64,000 bases of DNA, from positions 248,001 through 312,000 of the forward strand of contig NZ_JACHXV010000004.1 in the NCBI RefSeq assembly GCF_014192375.1, written 5' to 3'. Below are positions 17,767 through 26,928 of this stretch, piece by piece (the first letter of the stretch is position 1; each line of letters opens with the position of its first letter). A model generated the notes under the pieces. That model did no database searches and was not told the origin of the DNA. It was given only the letters and a program-made list of their open reading frames with translations. A program made the translations under genes and the position numbers. The stretch is from Endobacter medicaginis. Its GTDB lineage: Bacteria; Pseudomonadota; Alphaproteobacteria; Acetobacterales; Acetobacteraceae.

Positions 17767-18878
17767 GCGTCCCGCGCCGGGTCGTAGCGGCAGGGCTCGG
17801 GCTTCGCCCGCGGACCGCCACGACCCGGCAGGTTGCCCAGGCGCGACCACAGCGGCACCGAGGCATCCTGCCCGGCCGAAACGGTCGGGAACGTGCTGGC
17901 ATAGACATCCGCGCCCGACGGCAGCGCGTTGCCCGGCGCCTCCATCCAGCTCACCACGTCGCCGATCACCGCCTGACGGTTCAGGTCGTCGGGCAACAGA
18001 TGATAGCCCGACGGATAATAGGCGCGCCGGACCCAGTCCGGCAGCGCCGCCCAATTGGCCCGCATCGCCTCGGGCGGGACCAGCCGGTCATGCGCGCCAT
18101 AGGCCACCAGCAGTGGCGCGCGCACGCGCGGCGCCGCGGCGGCGGCACGGTTCATCAGTTCCACCACACCGTGCAGGTCGACCACCGGCGCCCCGTGCAG
18201 GGTGAGCGGATCATAGGACAGTCGCAGCAGCGCATTGCAGTTGTCGGTAACGACGCGCTCGACGCCATAGCGATGCGGGTCGGGCTTCCAGTCGGGGGCG
18301 AAGGTGTTGGCAAGTGCCAGCGGCACCGTCAGGCCGATGCCCATCTGGCCGGAGGTCCATACGCCCGGAGCCAGCGCGATGAAGCCCGCGACCCCCGGCG
18401 GCGGATCGGCGGCCAGGATCTGCACCTCGCCGCCGCCCATGCTCTCTCCCATCACGAACAGGCGCTGGCCGGGCTCGCGTGCGGCGACGGCCGCGATCAT
18501 GGCGCGCGCATCGGCGATCAGGGCGTCGGTGCCGGGCCAGCGGCCGCGTCCCGGAGCGGCACCGAAGCCGCGCTGGTCGGGCGCATAGACCGTGTAGCCG
18601 GCCCGCACGAAGCCGGGTGCTGCGAACTGCCAGCCATCGCGGCTGTCGGTGAAGCCGTGCAGGGCGAGGATGACACCGTGCTGCGTGCCCGAGGCGCGCC
18701 ACACCCGGGTCGGCAGCGCGGCCCCATCAGCACCCGGCAGGGTCAGGTCGACCGGGCCGGGCTGCAGATAGGCGGCCGGCACGCCGCGCTCGGCGGCGGT
18801 CAGGGTCCGTTCGGGAGGGGACTGGCAGGCGGACAGCGCCAGCGAGGAGAGAGTCAGGGCGAAGAGGGCGCGGATCAT
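17760..18878 (-). CDS. Lipoprotein alpha/beta hydrolase, monoacylglycerol-lipase/lysophospholipase-like
   Basis: 372 residues. A lipoprotein signal peptide ends in the lipobox LSAC (Cys at about 18), so the enzyme is membrane-anchored in the periplasm or outer membrane. The hydrolase core has HGF near the oxyanion hole, the nucleophile elbow GESMGG, Asp in GAHDRLVPP and His in SGYHLLPDD. This arrangement is typical of the Hydrolase_4 (serine aminopeptidase S33, MGL-like) group. A 50-residue polar tail follows the domain. The substrate is not determined. Confidence 0.87.
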   Translation of the reverse strand: MIRALFALTLSSLALSACQSPPERTLTAAERGVPAAYLQPGPVDLTLPGADGAALPTRVWRASGTQHGVILALHGFTDSRDGWQFAAPGFVRAGYTVYAPDQRGFGAAPGRGRWPGTDALIADARAMIAAVAAREPGQRLFVMGESMGGGEVQILAADPPPGVAGFIALAPGVWTSGQMGIGLTVPLALANTFAPDWKPDPHRYGVERVVTDNCNALLRLSYDPLTLHGAPVVDLHGVVELMNRAAAAAPRVRAPLLVAYGAHDRLVPPEAMRANWAALPDWVRRAYYPSGYHLLPDDLNRQAVIGDVVSWMEAPGNALPSGADVYASTFPTVSAGQDASVPLWSRLGNLPGRGGPRAKPEPCRYDPARDAQ

Positions 18879-19003
18879 CGCCCCACTATGCCAGCGCCAC
18901 CCGGATATGCCAGCCAGCCGGCTTCACGCTTGCGCCAGCCCATAGGAAAGCCCGGCCGGCGGGACTATGATGCGGCTCGCCTGAAGACGATGGATGAATT
19001 TCG

Positions 19004-19240
19004 ATGAGCCAGAGCGCCCTGCCCGCCGATTTCCGCCGCGACGAAGGCCTGCCGCGCCCGCAACTTGGCGGGGTGGAGCGTATCGTGGTGCACAGCCGGG
19101 TGGTGGCCTGCGATGGCGGCGACGGGCCGCTCGGCCATCCGCGCGTGTGGCTGCGCATCGTCGGCGCGCAGCATTTCTGCCCCTATTGCTCGCGCCTCTA
19201 CGTGCTCGACCCGGCGGCCGGGGCCGACGACGCGCATTGA
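19004..19240 (+). CDS. Zinc-finger domain protein (CHCC type, NDUFS6-like)
   Basis: The 78-residue protein has the CHCC zinc-binding pattern: Cys in VVACDGG, His in LGHPRVWL, and CPYC. Bacterial homologues resemble the mitochondrial complex I subunit NDUFS6 and are common in alphaproteobacteria. A role in complex I assembly or stability is known for the mitochondrial protein and only inferred here. It ends 11 bases before polA and may be co-transcribed with it. Confidence 0.87.
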   Translation: MSQSALPADFRRDEGLPRPQLGGVERIVVHSRVVACDGGDGPLGHPRVWLRIVGAQHFCPYCSRLYVLDPAAGADDAH

Positions 19241-19251
19241 GGGCGGCTCAC

Positions 19252-22077
19252 GTGGCCGAGGACACGATCGACCTCGCCCCGCCCGACGCCCCGCCTGACG
19301 CAACGGGGTCGCTGGCGGGGGCGAAGCTGGTGCTGGTGGACGGCTCGGGCTTCATCTTCCGCGCCTATCACGCGCTGCCGCCGATGACCCGCGCCGACGG
19401 CACCCCGGTCAATGCCGTGTTCGGCTTCTCCAACATGCTCGCCCGCCTGCTGCGCGACCATGTCGGCACCCATCTGGCGGTGATCTTCGATGCCGGGCGC
19501 AGCACCTTCCGCAACCGCATGTACACCGCCTACAAGGCGCACCGGCCGGAGCCGCCCGATGACCTGATCCCGCAATTCGCCCTGGTGCGCGAGGCCACCG
19601 CCGCCTTCGGGGTGCCCGCGGTGGAGCTGGCCGACTGGGAGGCCGACGACCTGATCGCCTCCTATGCGCGCGAGATCGTCGCCCGCGGCGGCGAATGCAC
19701 CATCATCTCGTCCGACAAGGACCTGATGCAGCTTCTCGGACCGGGCGTGGAGATGCTCGATCCGATCAAGCAGAAGCCGATCGGCGCCGAGGAGGTGCTG
19801 GCGAAGTTCGGCGTGCCGCCCGACAAGGTCGTCGAGGTGCAGGCGCTGATGGGCGATTCCGTCGACAACGTGCCCGGCGTGCCCGGCATCGGACCCAAGA
19901 CCGCCGGCCAGCTCGTGGCCGAGTTTGGCGATGTCGAGGCGATCCTGGCCGCGGCCCCGGCGATGAAGCCGTCCAAGCGGCGCGATTCGCTGATCGAGCA
20001 TGCCGAGGCGGCGCGCATCTCGCGCCGGCTGGTGGAACTGGACCGCAATGCGCCGCTGCCGCTGCCGATCGAGGCGCTGGGTGCGACCACGCCGGATGCA
20101 CGCCGGCTCGGCACCTGGCTCGACGGGATGGGCTTCCGCTCCATCGCCGCACGACTGAGCCTGCCGGGCATGGTGCGTGGCGAGGTGGCGGCCGTCGCAA
20201 GCCCCGATCCGCACGCACCGGTCGCGGACGCGGCCGCCGAAGGCACGCCGTCCGTCGCCTATGGCCCCTACGGGCTGATCACCGATGCCGACGCGCTGGC
20301 CGCGCTGACCGACGAGATCACCCGCGCCGGTGTGGTGGCGATCGCGGTGCAGACCGACACCACCGACGCACGGCGCTCGCCGATCGTCGGCATCGCCTTC
20401 GCCACCGGCGCCGGCCGGGCGAGCTACCTGCCGCTGCGCCACGAGGGCGATCTCGAGCATCCCGTCGGCCCGCAGCTCGACTTCGGCACCGTCGCCGAGG
20501 CACTGCGGCCGCTGCTGGCCGATCCTTCGGTGCTGAAGCTGTTCCACAACGCCAAGTTCGACACGCTCGCGCTGTCCGCGGCGGGACTGCCCTTCCCCGC
20601 CCCGCTCGACGACACCATGCTGATCTCCTACGCGCAGGATGCCGGCGCGCACGGCCACGCGCTCGGCGAGCTCGCCGCCCGCCATCTCGGCCACACCCCG
20701 GCGACGTTCGAATCCGTCACCGGCACCGGCCGCGCCCGCCTGGCCTTCTCGCGTATCGCCCCGCAGGCGGCGGGACAGTTCGCAGCCGAGGCGGCGGATG
20801 CGACGTGGCGGCTGTGGCGCGCGCTGCGGCCCGGGCTGCGCGCGCAGAGATCGCTGTCGGTGTATGAACTTCTCGAACGCCGGCTGGTGCCGATCATCGC
20901 GCGCATGGAACAGGACGGCATCGCCATCGACGCCGCCGAACTCGCCCGCATGTCGGCCGATTTCGGCGCGCGGATGGCGGTGATGGAGACCGAGATCCAC
21001 GCGCTCGCCGGCCGCTCCTTCAATCTCGGCAGCCCCAAGCAGCTCGGCGAGATCCTGTTCGACGAGATGGGCCTGCCGGGCGGCAAGCGGATGAAGACCG
21101 GCGCCTGGGGGACGGACTCGTCAGTGCTGCAGACGCTGGCCGAACAGGGCCATGTGCTGCCGGCGCGCATCCTCGACTGGCGGCAACTGGCGAAACTCAA
21201 ATCCACCTATGCGGATTCGCTGGTCGACGACGTCGATCCCCGCACCCGTCGTGTCCACACCACCTTCCAGATGGCGGCCACCACCACCGGCCGGCTGTCG
21301 TCGAACGCCCCCAACCTGCAGAACATCCCCATCCGCACCGAGGAAGGCGGCCGCATCCGCCAGGCCTTCATCGCCGCCCCCGGCCAGGTGCTGGTGAGTG
21401 CCGACTATTCGCAGATCGAGCTGCGGCTGCTGGCGCATGTCGCCGACATCCCCGCCCTGCGCGAGAGCTTCCGCAACGGCGAGGACATCCATGCCCGCAC
21501 CGCGTCCGAGGTGTTCGGCGTGCCGATGGCAGGCATGGACAGCCTCACCCGCAGGCGCGCCAAGGCGATCAATTTCGGCATCATCTACGGCATCAGCGCC
21601 TTCGGCCTCGCCCGCCAGCTCGGCATCGAGCCCGGCGAAGCGAAGCTCTATATCGACCAGTATTTCCGTCGCTATCCAGCGATCCGCGACTACATGGAGA
21701 CCACCCGCGAATTCGCCCGCACCCATGGCTACGTGCTGACCCCGTTCGGCCGGCGCTGCTGGATCCCCGGCATCGCCGAGAAGAACCCGGCCCGGCGCGC
21801 CTATGGCGAGCGGCAGGCGATCAACGCGCCGCTGCAGGGCGGTGCGGCCGACATCATCAAGCGGGCGATGGTGCGCCTGCCCGACGCGATCGCGGCGTCC
21901 GGGCTGTCGGGACGCATGCTGCTGCAGGTCCATGACGAACTGCTGTTCGAATCGCCCCAGGACGAGGCGGCCGCGCTCGCGGACCTCGCGCGCGACGTGA
22001 TGCAGCAGGCGGCGAGACTGGTGGTGCCGCTGGTGGTCGAGACCGGCACCGGCCGGCATTGGGGAGACGCGCATTGA
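19252..22077 (+). CDS. polA: DNA polymerase I with degraded 3'-5' exonuclease site
   Basis: GTG start at 19252 with GAGGG upstream, giving 941 residues, normal for PolA. The 5'-nuclease domain (about 1-290) has LVDGSGFIFRAYH and GDSVDNVPGVPGIGPKTA. The polymerase domain has motif A DYSQIELRLLAH, motif B RRRAKAINFGIIYG and motif C QVHDELLFE, all intact. The middle 3'-5' exonuclease domain keeps its fold, but the residues equal to E. coli D355, E357 and D501 are Gln367, Asp369 and Ala514; only the D424 equivalent (Asp437, in NAKFD) remains. It should repair and process Okazaki fragments but probably does not proofread. Confidence 0.95.
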   Translation: MAEDTIDLAPPDAPPDATGSLAGAKLVLVDGSGFIFRAYHALPPMTRADGTPVNAVFGFSNMLARLLRDHVGTHLAVIFDAGRSTFRNRMYTAYKAHRPEPPDDLIPQFALVREATAAFGVPAVELADWEADDLIASYAREIVARGGECTIISSDKDLMQLLGPGVEMLDPIKQKPIGAEEVLAKFGVPPDKVVEVQALMGDSVDNVPGVPGIGPKTAGQLVAEFGDVEAILAAAPAMKPSKRRDSLIEHAEAARISRRLVELDRNAPLPLPIEALGATTPDARRLGTWLDGMGFRSIAARLSLPGMVRGEVAAVASPDPHAPVADAAAEGTPSVAYGPYGLITDADALAALTDEITRAGVVAIAVQTDTTDARRSPIVGIAFATGAGRASYLPLRHEGDLEHPVGPQLDFGTVAEALRPLLADPSVLKLFHNAKFDTLALSAAGLPFPAPLDDTMLISYAQDAGAHGHALGELAARHLGHTPATFESVTGTGRARLAFSRIAPQAAGQFAAEAADATWRLWRALRPGLRAQRSLSVYELLERRLVPIIARMEQDGIAIDAAELARMSADFGARMAVMETEIHALAGRSFNLGSPKQLGEILFDEMGLPGGKRMKTGAWGTDSSVLQTLAEQGHVLPARILDWRQLAKLKSTYADSLVDDVDPRTRRVHTTFQMAATTTGRLSSNAPNLQNIPIRTEEGGRIRQAFIAAPGQVLVSADYSQIELRLLAHVADIPALRESFRNGEDIHARTASEVFGVPMAGMDSLTRRRAKAINFGIIYGISAFGLARQLGIEPGEAKLYIDQYFRRYPAIRDYMETTREFARTHGYVLTPFGRRCWIPGIAEKNPARRAYGERQAINAPLQGGAADIIKRAMVRLPDAIAASGLSGRMLLQVHDELLFESPQDEAAALADLARDVMQQAARLVVPLVVETGTGRHWGDAH

Positions 22078-23198
22078 GCCTGCATGCCTCGGATGTCCTG
22101 GTCAGCGGCGCCGGTTTCGCGGGCCTCGCCACCGCCTTCTGGCTCGACCGGCTGGGCTATCGGGTCACGGTGGCGGAGATCGCGCCGGGGCTGCGGCATG
22201 GCGGCACGCCGGTCGACATCGAGGGCGAGGCCCTTGCGGTCACCGCCCGGATGGGGCTTCTCGACGCCGTGCGCGACAAGGCGCTGCCACCGCGCCGGGT
22301 GGAGTTCCTCGGTGCAGATGGCGGCACGCTGGGGCTGATGCCGGCACAGTCCGACATTCGTGACGAAAAACACGAAATCCATCGCGACGACCTGCTCGAC
22401 ATCCTGTTCGCCGCGGTCGACGGCCGGGTGCGCACGCTGTTCGGCCGCACGATCATCGCACTCGAGGAGACGGATCAGGGCGTGACCGCCACCTTCGACA
22501 ACGGACACCGCCACGAGTTCGCGCTGGTGTTCGGCTGCGACGGCAACCGCTCGAACACCCGCCGGCTGACGTTCGGCGAGAATGACGTCTCGTTGTTCAT
22601 GGGTGGATATTTCGCCATCAAGGTGGTGCCGACGGTGAAGTTCCTGCCGGCCAACGTCACCCAGATCCTCTCCGTTGCCGGCCGCGCGGTGCTGCTGAAC
22701 GGCTACAGCGACCGCACCGATATCGGCGCGGTGTTCCGCGCGCCGCATCCGCTCGAGCACGATCATCGCGACCGCGCCTGGCAGCGGCGCGTCCTGCAGG
22801 AACGTTTCGCCGGGCTCGGCTGGCAGGTCCCTGCCCTGCTGCGCGAGCTGGTGGCCGATGACAGCTTCTATTTCGACAGCATCAATCAGATCCGCATGCC
22901 CGCCTGGTCGCGCGGCCGGGTCGCGCTGGTCGGCGACGCCGGATACTGCGTCTCGCCGGTGGCAGGGTTCGGCGGCTCGATGGCGCTGATCGGCGCGGCG
23001 CATCTGGGCGAGGCGCTGGCAGCCCACCCGGGCGACCACGCGGCCGCCTTCGCTGCCTATGAACAGGGCCTGCGACCGCTGGTGACGAGAGTGCAGGACA
23101 AGGCGGTGGCGCGCGGCATGTCGTTCATGTTCCCGGCCACCGATATCGAGCTCGAACGACGCAACATGGCGATCAGCGATGGCAGTTTCGATCTCTGA
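22074..23198 (+). CDS. FAD-dependent monooxygenase (PHBH-fold, TetX-like)
   Basis: TTG start at 22074 overlapping the polA stop (TTGA), chosen because GGGGAG sits 7 bases upstream; another TTG at 22059 is in frame. The 374-residue product has the three flavoprotein motifs: GAGFAGLATA near the N-terminus, GCDGNRS in the middle, and LVGDAGYCVSP at about residue 285. This is the class A flavin monooxygenase layout. The substrate is unknown; relatives act on aromatics, polyketides or tetracyclines. It overlaps the acetyltransferase gene by 20 bases. Confidence 0.87.
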   Translation: MSLHASDVLVSGAGFAGLATAFWLDRLGYRVTVAEIAPGLRHGGTPVDIEGEALAVTARMGLLDAVRDKALPPRRVEFLGADGGTLGLMPAQSDIRDEKHEIHRDDLLDILFAAVDGRVRTLFGRTIIALEETDQGVTATFDNGHRHEFALVFGCDGNRSNTRRLTFGENDVSLFMGGYFAIKVVPTVKFLPANVTQILSVAGRAVLLNGYSDRTDIGAVFRAPHPLEHDHRDRAWQRRVLQERFAGLGWQVPALLRELVADDSFYFDSINQIRMPAWSRGRVALVGDAGYCVSPVAGFGGSMALIGAAHLGEALAAHPGDHAAAFAAYEQGLRPLVTRVQDKAVARGMSFMFPATDIELERRNMAISDGSFDL

Positions 23199-23736
23199 AC
23201 CGCAGGTCGCGCCGATCGAGGCTGTCGACCGGCGGGATGCAGCACTCTGCGCAGCACTGCTCGGGCTCAACAACGACTATGCGCGCGAACTGTCGCTGCT
23301 CGATGCGGCACGCTTCGACGACCTGTGCCGGATGGCCTTCGCGGCCTGGCATATCGGCGAGGCGGCCCTGCTGCTCGCCTTCGACCAGGACGCCCGCTAC
23401 GACAGCGAGAATTTTCTGCATCTGCGCCGCAGCTTCGATCGCTTCGTCTATATCGATCGCGTCGTCGTCGCCGCCGCCGCGCGGGGGCTCGGCCATGCGG
23501 CCCGCCTCTATGCACGGCTGGAGGATGCCGCGCGCGCGGCCGGGCACCGGCGGCTGGTCTGCGAAGTCAACATCGATCCACCCAATCCGGGCTCGGACCG
23601 GTTCCACGCCGCGCGCGGCTTCCGGCCGATCGGCGAGGCACAGCTCGGCAACGGCAAGCGGGTCGGCTATCTCTGCCGCCCGCTGGATGCTCAGCCTGCT
23701 TCCACCGCCGCATCGTCGAGCGCCGCGGCACGCTGA
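23179..23736 (+). CDS. GNAT-family N-acetyltransferase
   Basis: The 185-residue protein has the GNAT core: the beta4 strand FVYIDRVVVAAAARGLGHAARLYARLE holds the acetyl-CoA loop (ARGLGHA), followed by CEVNIDPPNPGSDRFHAARGF. The substrate is unknown. The start overlaps the monooxygenase gene by 20 bases, so the two are probably translated together. The Ser/Ala-rich tail overlaps the end of the convergent glutathione S-transferase gene by 46 bases. Confidence 0.85.
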   Translation: MAVSISEPQVAPIEAVDRRDAALCAALLGLNNDYARELSLLDAARFDDLCRMAFAAWHIGEAALLLAFDQDARYDSENFLHLRRSFDRFVYIDRVVVAAAARGLGHAARLYARLEDAARAAGHRRLVCEVNIDPPNPGSDRFHAARGFRPIGEAQLGNGKRVGYLCRPLDAQPASTAASSSAAAR

Positions 23737-24323
23737 AACGCCGGACGGCCCTGGGCGCGGGCGACGAATTCGGTGAAGACCGGGCACGGCGGGATCACCT
23801 TGAACTGGATCATGAAGCCGAGCTGCGAGGCGAGATAGAGATCGGCGACACTGAACGACGGGCCACAGAGCCAGTCCGCGCCGGTCACCGACAGCGCATC
23901 GTCGAGCACGTCGAGCATCTCCTCGAAACTGCCATAGCCGCACATCGCCCGCTTGTCGGGCGGCACCGTCACCCCCAGCGTGCGGTCGGTGCAGGCCGCC
24001 TCGACCGGTCCGGCGGCATAGAACAGCCAGCGGTAATAGGCCGCCCGCCCCGGATCGCCGGGCGGCGGTGCAAGCCGGCTCTGCGGATAGGTGTCGGCGA
24101 GCCAGGCGCAGATCGCCGGGGTCTCGGTGATCACCTGCCCGCCCGCCACCAGCGTCGGCACCTTGCCCATCGGATTGATGGCGAGAAAGTCCTCCCGCCG
24201 CATCGGCGCGCCCCAGCCAAGCACCTCGACCCTGTAGGGCGCGCCCACCTCCTCGAGCATCCAGCGCACGATGCGGCCGCGTGACTGCGGATTCGTATAG
24301 AGGACGAGTTCGTCGGTCGTCAT
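23691..24323 (-). CDS. Glutathione S-transferase family protein
   Basis: The 210-residue cytosolic GST has an N-terminal thioredoxin fold with YTNPQSRGRIVRWMLEE (Ser/Arg of the glutathione site) and NPMGKVPTL with the cis-Pro, then the alpha-helical domain with GPSFSVADLYLAS (N-capping box). It begins within the last 4 bases of the kinase gene and is the last member of the sugar-phosphate cluster. Why a GST belongs there is unclear; detoxifying reactive carbonyls made from sugars is a guess. Confidence 0.88.
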   Translation of the reverse strand: MTTDELVLYTNPQSRGRIVRWMLEEVGAPYRVEVLGWGAPMRREDFLAINPMGKVPTLVAGGQVITETPAICAWLADTYPQSRLAPPPGDPGRAAYYRWLFYAAGPVEAACTDRTLGVTVPPDKRAMCGYGSFEEMLDVLDDALSVTGADWLCGPSFSVADLYLASQLGFMIQFKVIPPCPVFTEFVARAQGRPAFQRAAALDDAAVEAG

Positions 24324-24958
24324 CGCGTCGGGGTCTCCCTGATCGGCCAGCCAATGATCCGGTCGGCCCGCTGGCGTGTGTCGTTGATCCGGCGCGCATT
24401 GGGTTCGTCGGTCTGCGCGATCCAGGCCTCCGCCTCCGCACGCGTGCGGCCGAAGCGCATGTGGCGGGCCAGCAGCCACGCATTCCGCAACGCCGGATCG
24501 GTGTCGATGAACCAGATCTCGTCGAGCAGCGCGCGCACCTGCCCCCAATCGCCATCGAGCAGCAGGTAATTGCCCTCGGTGACGATCAGCGACGCCTCCG
24601 CCGGCACCGCGATCTCGCCGGCGACCGGCTGCTCGATCTCGCGATGGAAGGCGGGCGCATAGACGGTCTCGCCCGGCACCGGCTCCCGCAGGCGACGCAG
24701 CAGGGCGACATAGCCCCAGACGTCGAACGTATCGGGCGCGCCCTTGCGCGCGGCGCGGCCGAGGCGGTCGAGCTCGGCTTGGGCGAGATGGAACCCGTCC
24801 ATCGGCACCAGCCGTGCGGATGGCCCGGCCTCGGCGACGATCGCCGCCGCGAGCGTGGACTTGCCGCCGCCCGGAGCGCCGCACAGGCCGAGCAGGCACC
24901 GCCCGCCTTTGGTGCGCAGCACCTCCAGACGCTCGCAGACGAGCGTCGGCAGGGCCAT
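24320..24958 (-). CDS. P-loop nucleoside/sugar kinase family protein (uridine-kinase-like)
   Basis: The 212-residue P-loop kinase has a Walker A motif in GAPGGGKSTLA, PMDGFHLAQAELDRLGR in the substrate region, and VTEGNYLLLDG in the Walker B area. This pattern matches the group often annotated as nucleoside/nucleotide kinase or fructose transport-linked kinase, related to uridine kinase and PanK. Its true substrate is not known. It lies between gntK (5 bases upstream) and the GST gene (4-base overlap) in the pentose phosphate operon, so a sugar or sugar-derived substrate is plausible. Confidence 0.8.
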   Translation of the reverse strand: MALPTLVCERLEVLRTKGGRCLLGLCGAPGGGKSTLAAAIVAEAGPSARLVPMDGFHLAQAELDRLGRAARKGAPDTFDVWGYVALLRRLREPVPGETVYAPAFHREIEQPVAGEIAVPAEASLIVTEGNYLLLDGDWGQVRALLDEIWFIDTDPALRNAWLLARHMRFGRTRAEAEAWIAQTDEPNARRINDTRQRADRIIGWPIRETPTR

Positions 24959-24963
24959 GTCGC

Positions 24964-25488
24964 TCAATCCTCGGCCCGGATATGCGCCATCACGATCGCC
25001 GCCGTCTCGTCGACCGGCCGCGTCGCATCGACCGCCCAGACCGGCTCGTCGACGGTCGGCACTTCCAGCGTGTCGAGCTGGCTCTGGAGAAGCGAGGCCG
25101 GCATGTAATGCCCCTTGCGGGCGGCGAGACGGGCTTCCAGCACCTCGCGCGAGACGCGCAGATAGACGAAGCGCAGGTTCTGCAGCCCCTCGCCGACGAT
25201 CTCGCGATAGGAGCGCTTGAGCGCCGAGCAGGTCAGGATGCCGCCCTCGCCCGCCGCCAGCCGTTCGCGGGCCCACCGCCCGCAGAGCCGCAGCCACGGC
25301 GCGCGGTCGGCGTCGGTGAGCGGGATGCCGGCGCTCATCTTGGCGACGTTTTCAGGCGGATGCAGCTCGTCACCCTCCTGGAACGCCCAGCCGGTCCGGA
25401 CCTGGAGCGCCTTCGCCAGCGTGGTCTTGCCGGTGCCTGACACGCCCATGATGACCAGCACGTAAGGGTGCAGCGTCTGCGCGGGCAT
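24964..25488 (-). CDS. gntK: Gluconokinase (P-loop type)
   Basis: The 174-residue thermoresistant-type gluconokinase has Walker A GVSGTGKTTLA and the family motifs FQEGDELHPPENVAKMSAG, PLTDADRAPWL and CSALKRSYR. It phosphorylates gluconate to 6-phosphogluconate, feeding the substrate of Gnd encoded upstream in the same operon. For organisms that oxidise glucose to gluconate in the periplasm this is a main entry route. The start at 25488 is 4 bases after the rpiA stop. Confidence 0.94.
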   Translation of the reverse strand: MPAQTLHPYVLVIMGVSGTGKTTLAKALQVRTGWAFQEGDELHPPENVAKMSAGIPLTDADRAPWLRLCGRWARERLAAGEGGILTCSALKRSYREIVGEGLQNLRFVYLRVSREVLEARLAARKGHYMPASLLQSQLDTLEVPTVDEPVWAVDATRPVDETAAIVMAHIRAED

Positions 25489-25492
25489 CGCC

Positions 25493-26188
25493 TCAGCCCT
25501 CCCGCACGATGCGTCGGACGCCGCCGATGCCGGCCACCAGGGCGCATTCGGCGCGGTTGATGAACAACCCGCTCTCGACCACGCCGACCACGTCGTCGAT
25601 CGCCAGCTCGCTCGCACGCGGATCGGCGATGCCGTCGAACTTGCAGTCGAGGATGAGATTGCCGCCATCGGTGATGAACGGCACATCGCCCCCGGCATGG
25701 CGCAGGATCGGCTCGGCGCCGAGTTCACGCAGATGCGCGGCGGTGGCCTGCCAGCCGAAACGCACCACCTCGACCGGCACCGGTGTGCGGCGACCGAGGC
25801 GTTTCACCAGCTTGCTCTCGTCGGCGATGATGACCAGACGCTTCGAGGCGGCAGCGACGATCTTCTCGCGCAGCAGCGCACCACCGAGCCCCTTGATCAG
25901 GGCGAGCGAGCCAAGCTCGATCTCGTCGGCGCCGTCGACGGTCAGATCGATCCGCGGATGCGTGTCCAGCCCGACCAGAGGGATGCCGACGCTGCGCGCC
26001 TGCTCGGCAGTGCGTTCCGAGGTCGGAATCGCCACGATCCGCAACCCATCGCCGACCCGGCGCCCGAGTGCATCGACCAGGAAGCGCGCGGTGGAGCCGG
26101 TCCCCAGGCCCACCACCATGCCGTCCTCGACCAGCGCCGCGGCGGCTTCGCCCACGGCCTGTTTCTGCTCGTCCTGGGTATCGGTCAT
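25493..26188 (-). CDS. rpiA: Ribose-5-phosphate isomerase A
   Basis: The 231-residue RpiA has GLGTGSTA at the phosphate loop, DGADEIE with the active-site acid, KGLGGALLREK with the catalytic region, and a C-terminal NRAECALVAG. It interconverts ribulose 5-phosphate and ribose 5-phosphate in the non-oxidative branch. The ATG at 26188 overlaps the pgl stop by 4 bases. Family length is about 220-230, so it is full length. Confidence 0.95.
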   Translation of the reverse strand: MTDTQDEQKQAVGEAAAALVEDGMVVGLGTGSTARFLVDALGRRVGDGLRIVAIPTSERTAEQARSVGIPLVGLDTHPRIDLTVDGADEIELGSLALIKGLGGALLREKIVAAASKRLVIIADESKLVKRLGRRTPVPVEVVRFGWQATAAHLRELGAEPILRHAGGDVPFITDGGNLILDCKFDGIADPRASELAIDDVVGVVESGLFINRAECALVAGIGGVRRIVREG

Positions 26189-26928
26189 GACGCGTCGCCG
26201 GCTGCGGCGCGGTCGATGAACCACAGGATCTCGCCGCGCGAGGTGATGCGTGCCGCAGGCTGACTGGTGTCACCGTCGAGCACGCGGCCCAGCACCTCGT
26301 GCTTGCCGGCGCCGACGACGAGGAACAGCACGCAGGCCGAACTGTCGATAGCCGGGTAGGTCAGGGTGAGGCGGTCGTTCGGCGCGTCGTCGGGTGTGCA
26401 CCAGCTCACCCAGGCATCGGTCACATCGAGCACGGAGGTGCGCGGAAACAGCGAGGCGGTGTGGCCGTTCTCGCCCAGGCCCAGCAGCACCACGTCGAAC
26501 AGCGCCCCGCGCGCATTGAGCTCGTCGCTGCCATAGACCCGCACCAGCTCGTCCTGATAGGCGGCGGCGGCGGCGGCCGCATCGTCACCGAAGGGCGGCA
26601 CATGCACGTTGGCCGCCGGGATCGGCACCTCGTCGAGCATCGCGAGACGCGCCATGTGGACATTGCTGCGCTCGTCGTCGTGCGGCACGAAGCGTTCGTC
26701 GCCGAAGAACAGCTGCACCGACGTCCACGGGAAACGATCGCGATAATCGGGCCCGGCGAGGATCTGGTACAGCCGCTTCGGCGTCGAACCGCCCGACAGC
26801 GCCAGACGGAACGTGCCGCGCTCCTCGATCGCCTCCAGCGCACGGTCGGTCAGGAACTCCGCGGCCGCGCGCGCCACCGCCTCGCCATCGGCATAGACAT
26901 CCACACCCGCGTGATCGGTCACGGCCAT
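26185..26928 (-). CDS. pgl: 6-phosphogluconolactonase
   Basis: The 247-residue DevB/SOL-type lactonase has LALSGGSTPKRLY at the phosphate-binding loop, VQLFFGDERFVP, and GLGENGHTASLFP. It hydrolyses 6-phosphogluconolactone between Zwf and Gnd. ATG 26928 shares one base with the stop of the preceding HAD gene (TGATG) and has GGGAGGA upstream. Confidence 0.95.
   Translation of the reverse strand: MAVTDHAGVDVYADGEAVARAAAEFLTDRALEAIEERGTFRLALSGGSTPKRLYQILAGPDYRDRFPWTSVQLFFGDERFVPHDDERSNVHMARLAMLDEVPIPAANVHVPPFGDDAAAAAAAYQDELVRVYGSDELNARGALFDVVLLGLGENGHTASLFPRTSVLDVTDAWVSWCTPDDAPNDRLTLTYPAIDSSACVLFLVVGAGKHEVLGRVLDGDTSQPAARITSRGEILWFIDRAAAGDAS

Noticed and set aside
23691-23736. A 46-base overlap of the acetyltransferase and GST genes as a possible error.
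   Set aside because: Both frames end naturally there. The acetyltransferase tail is non-conserved Ser/Ala, so tail-to-tail overlap is the simpler view.
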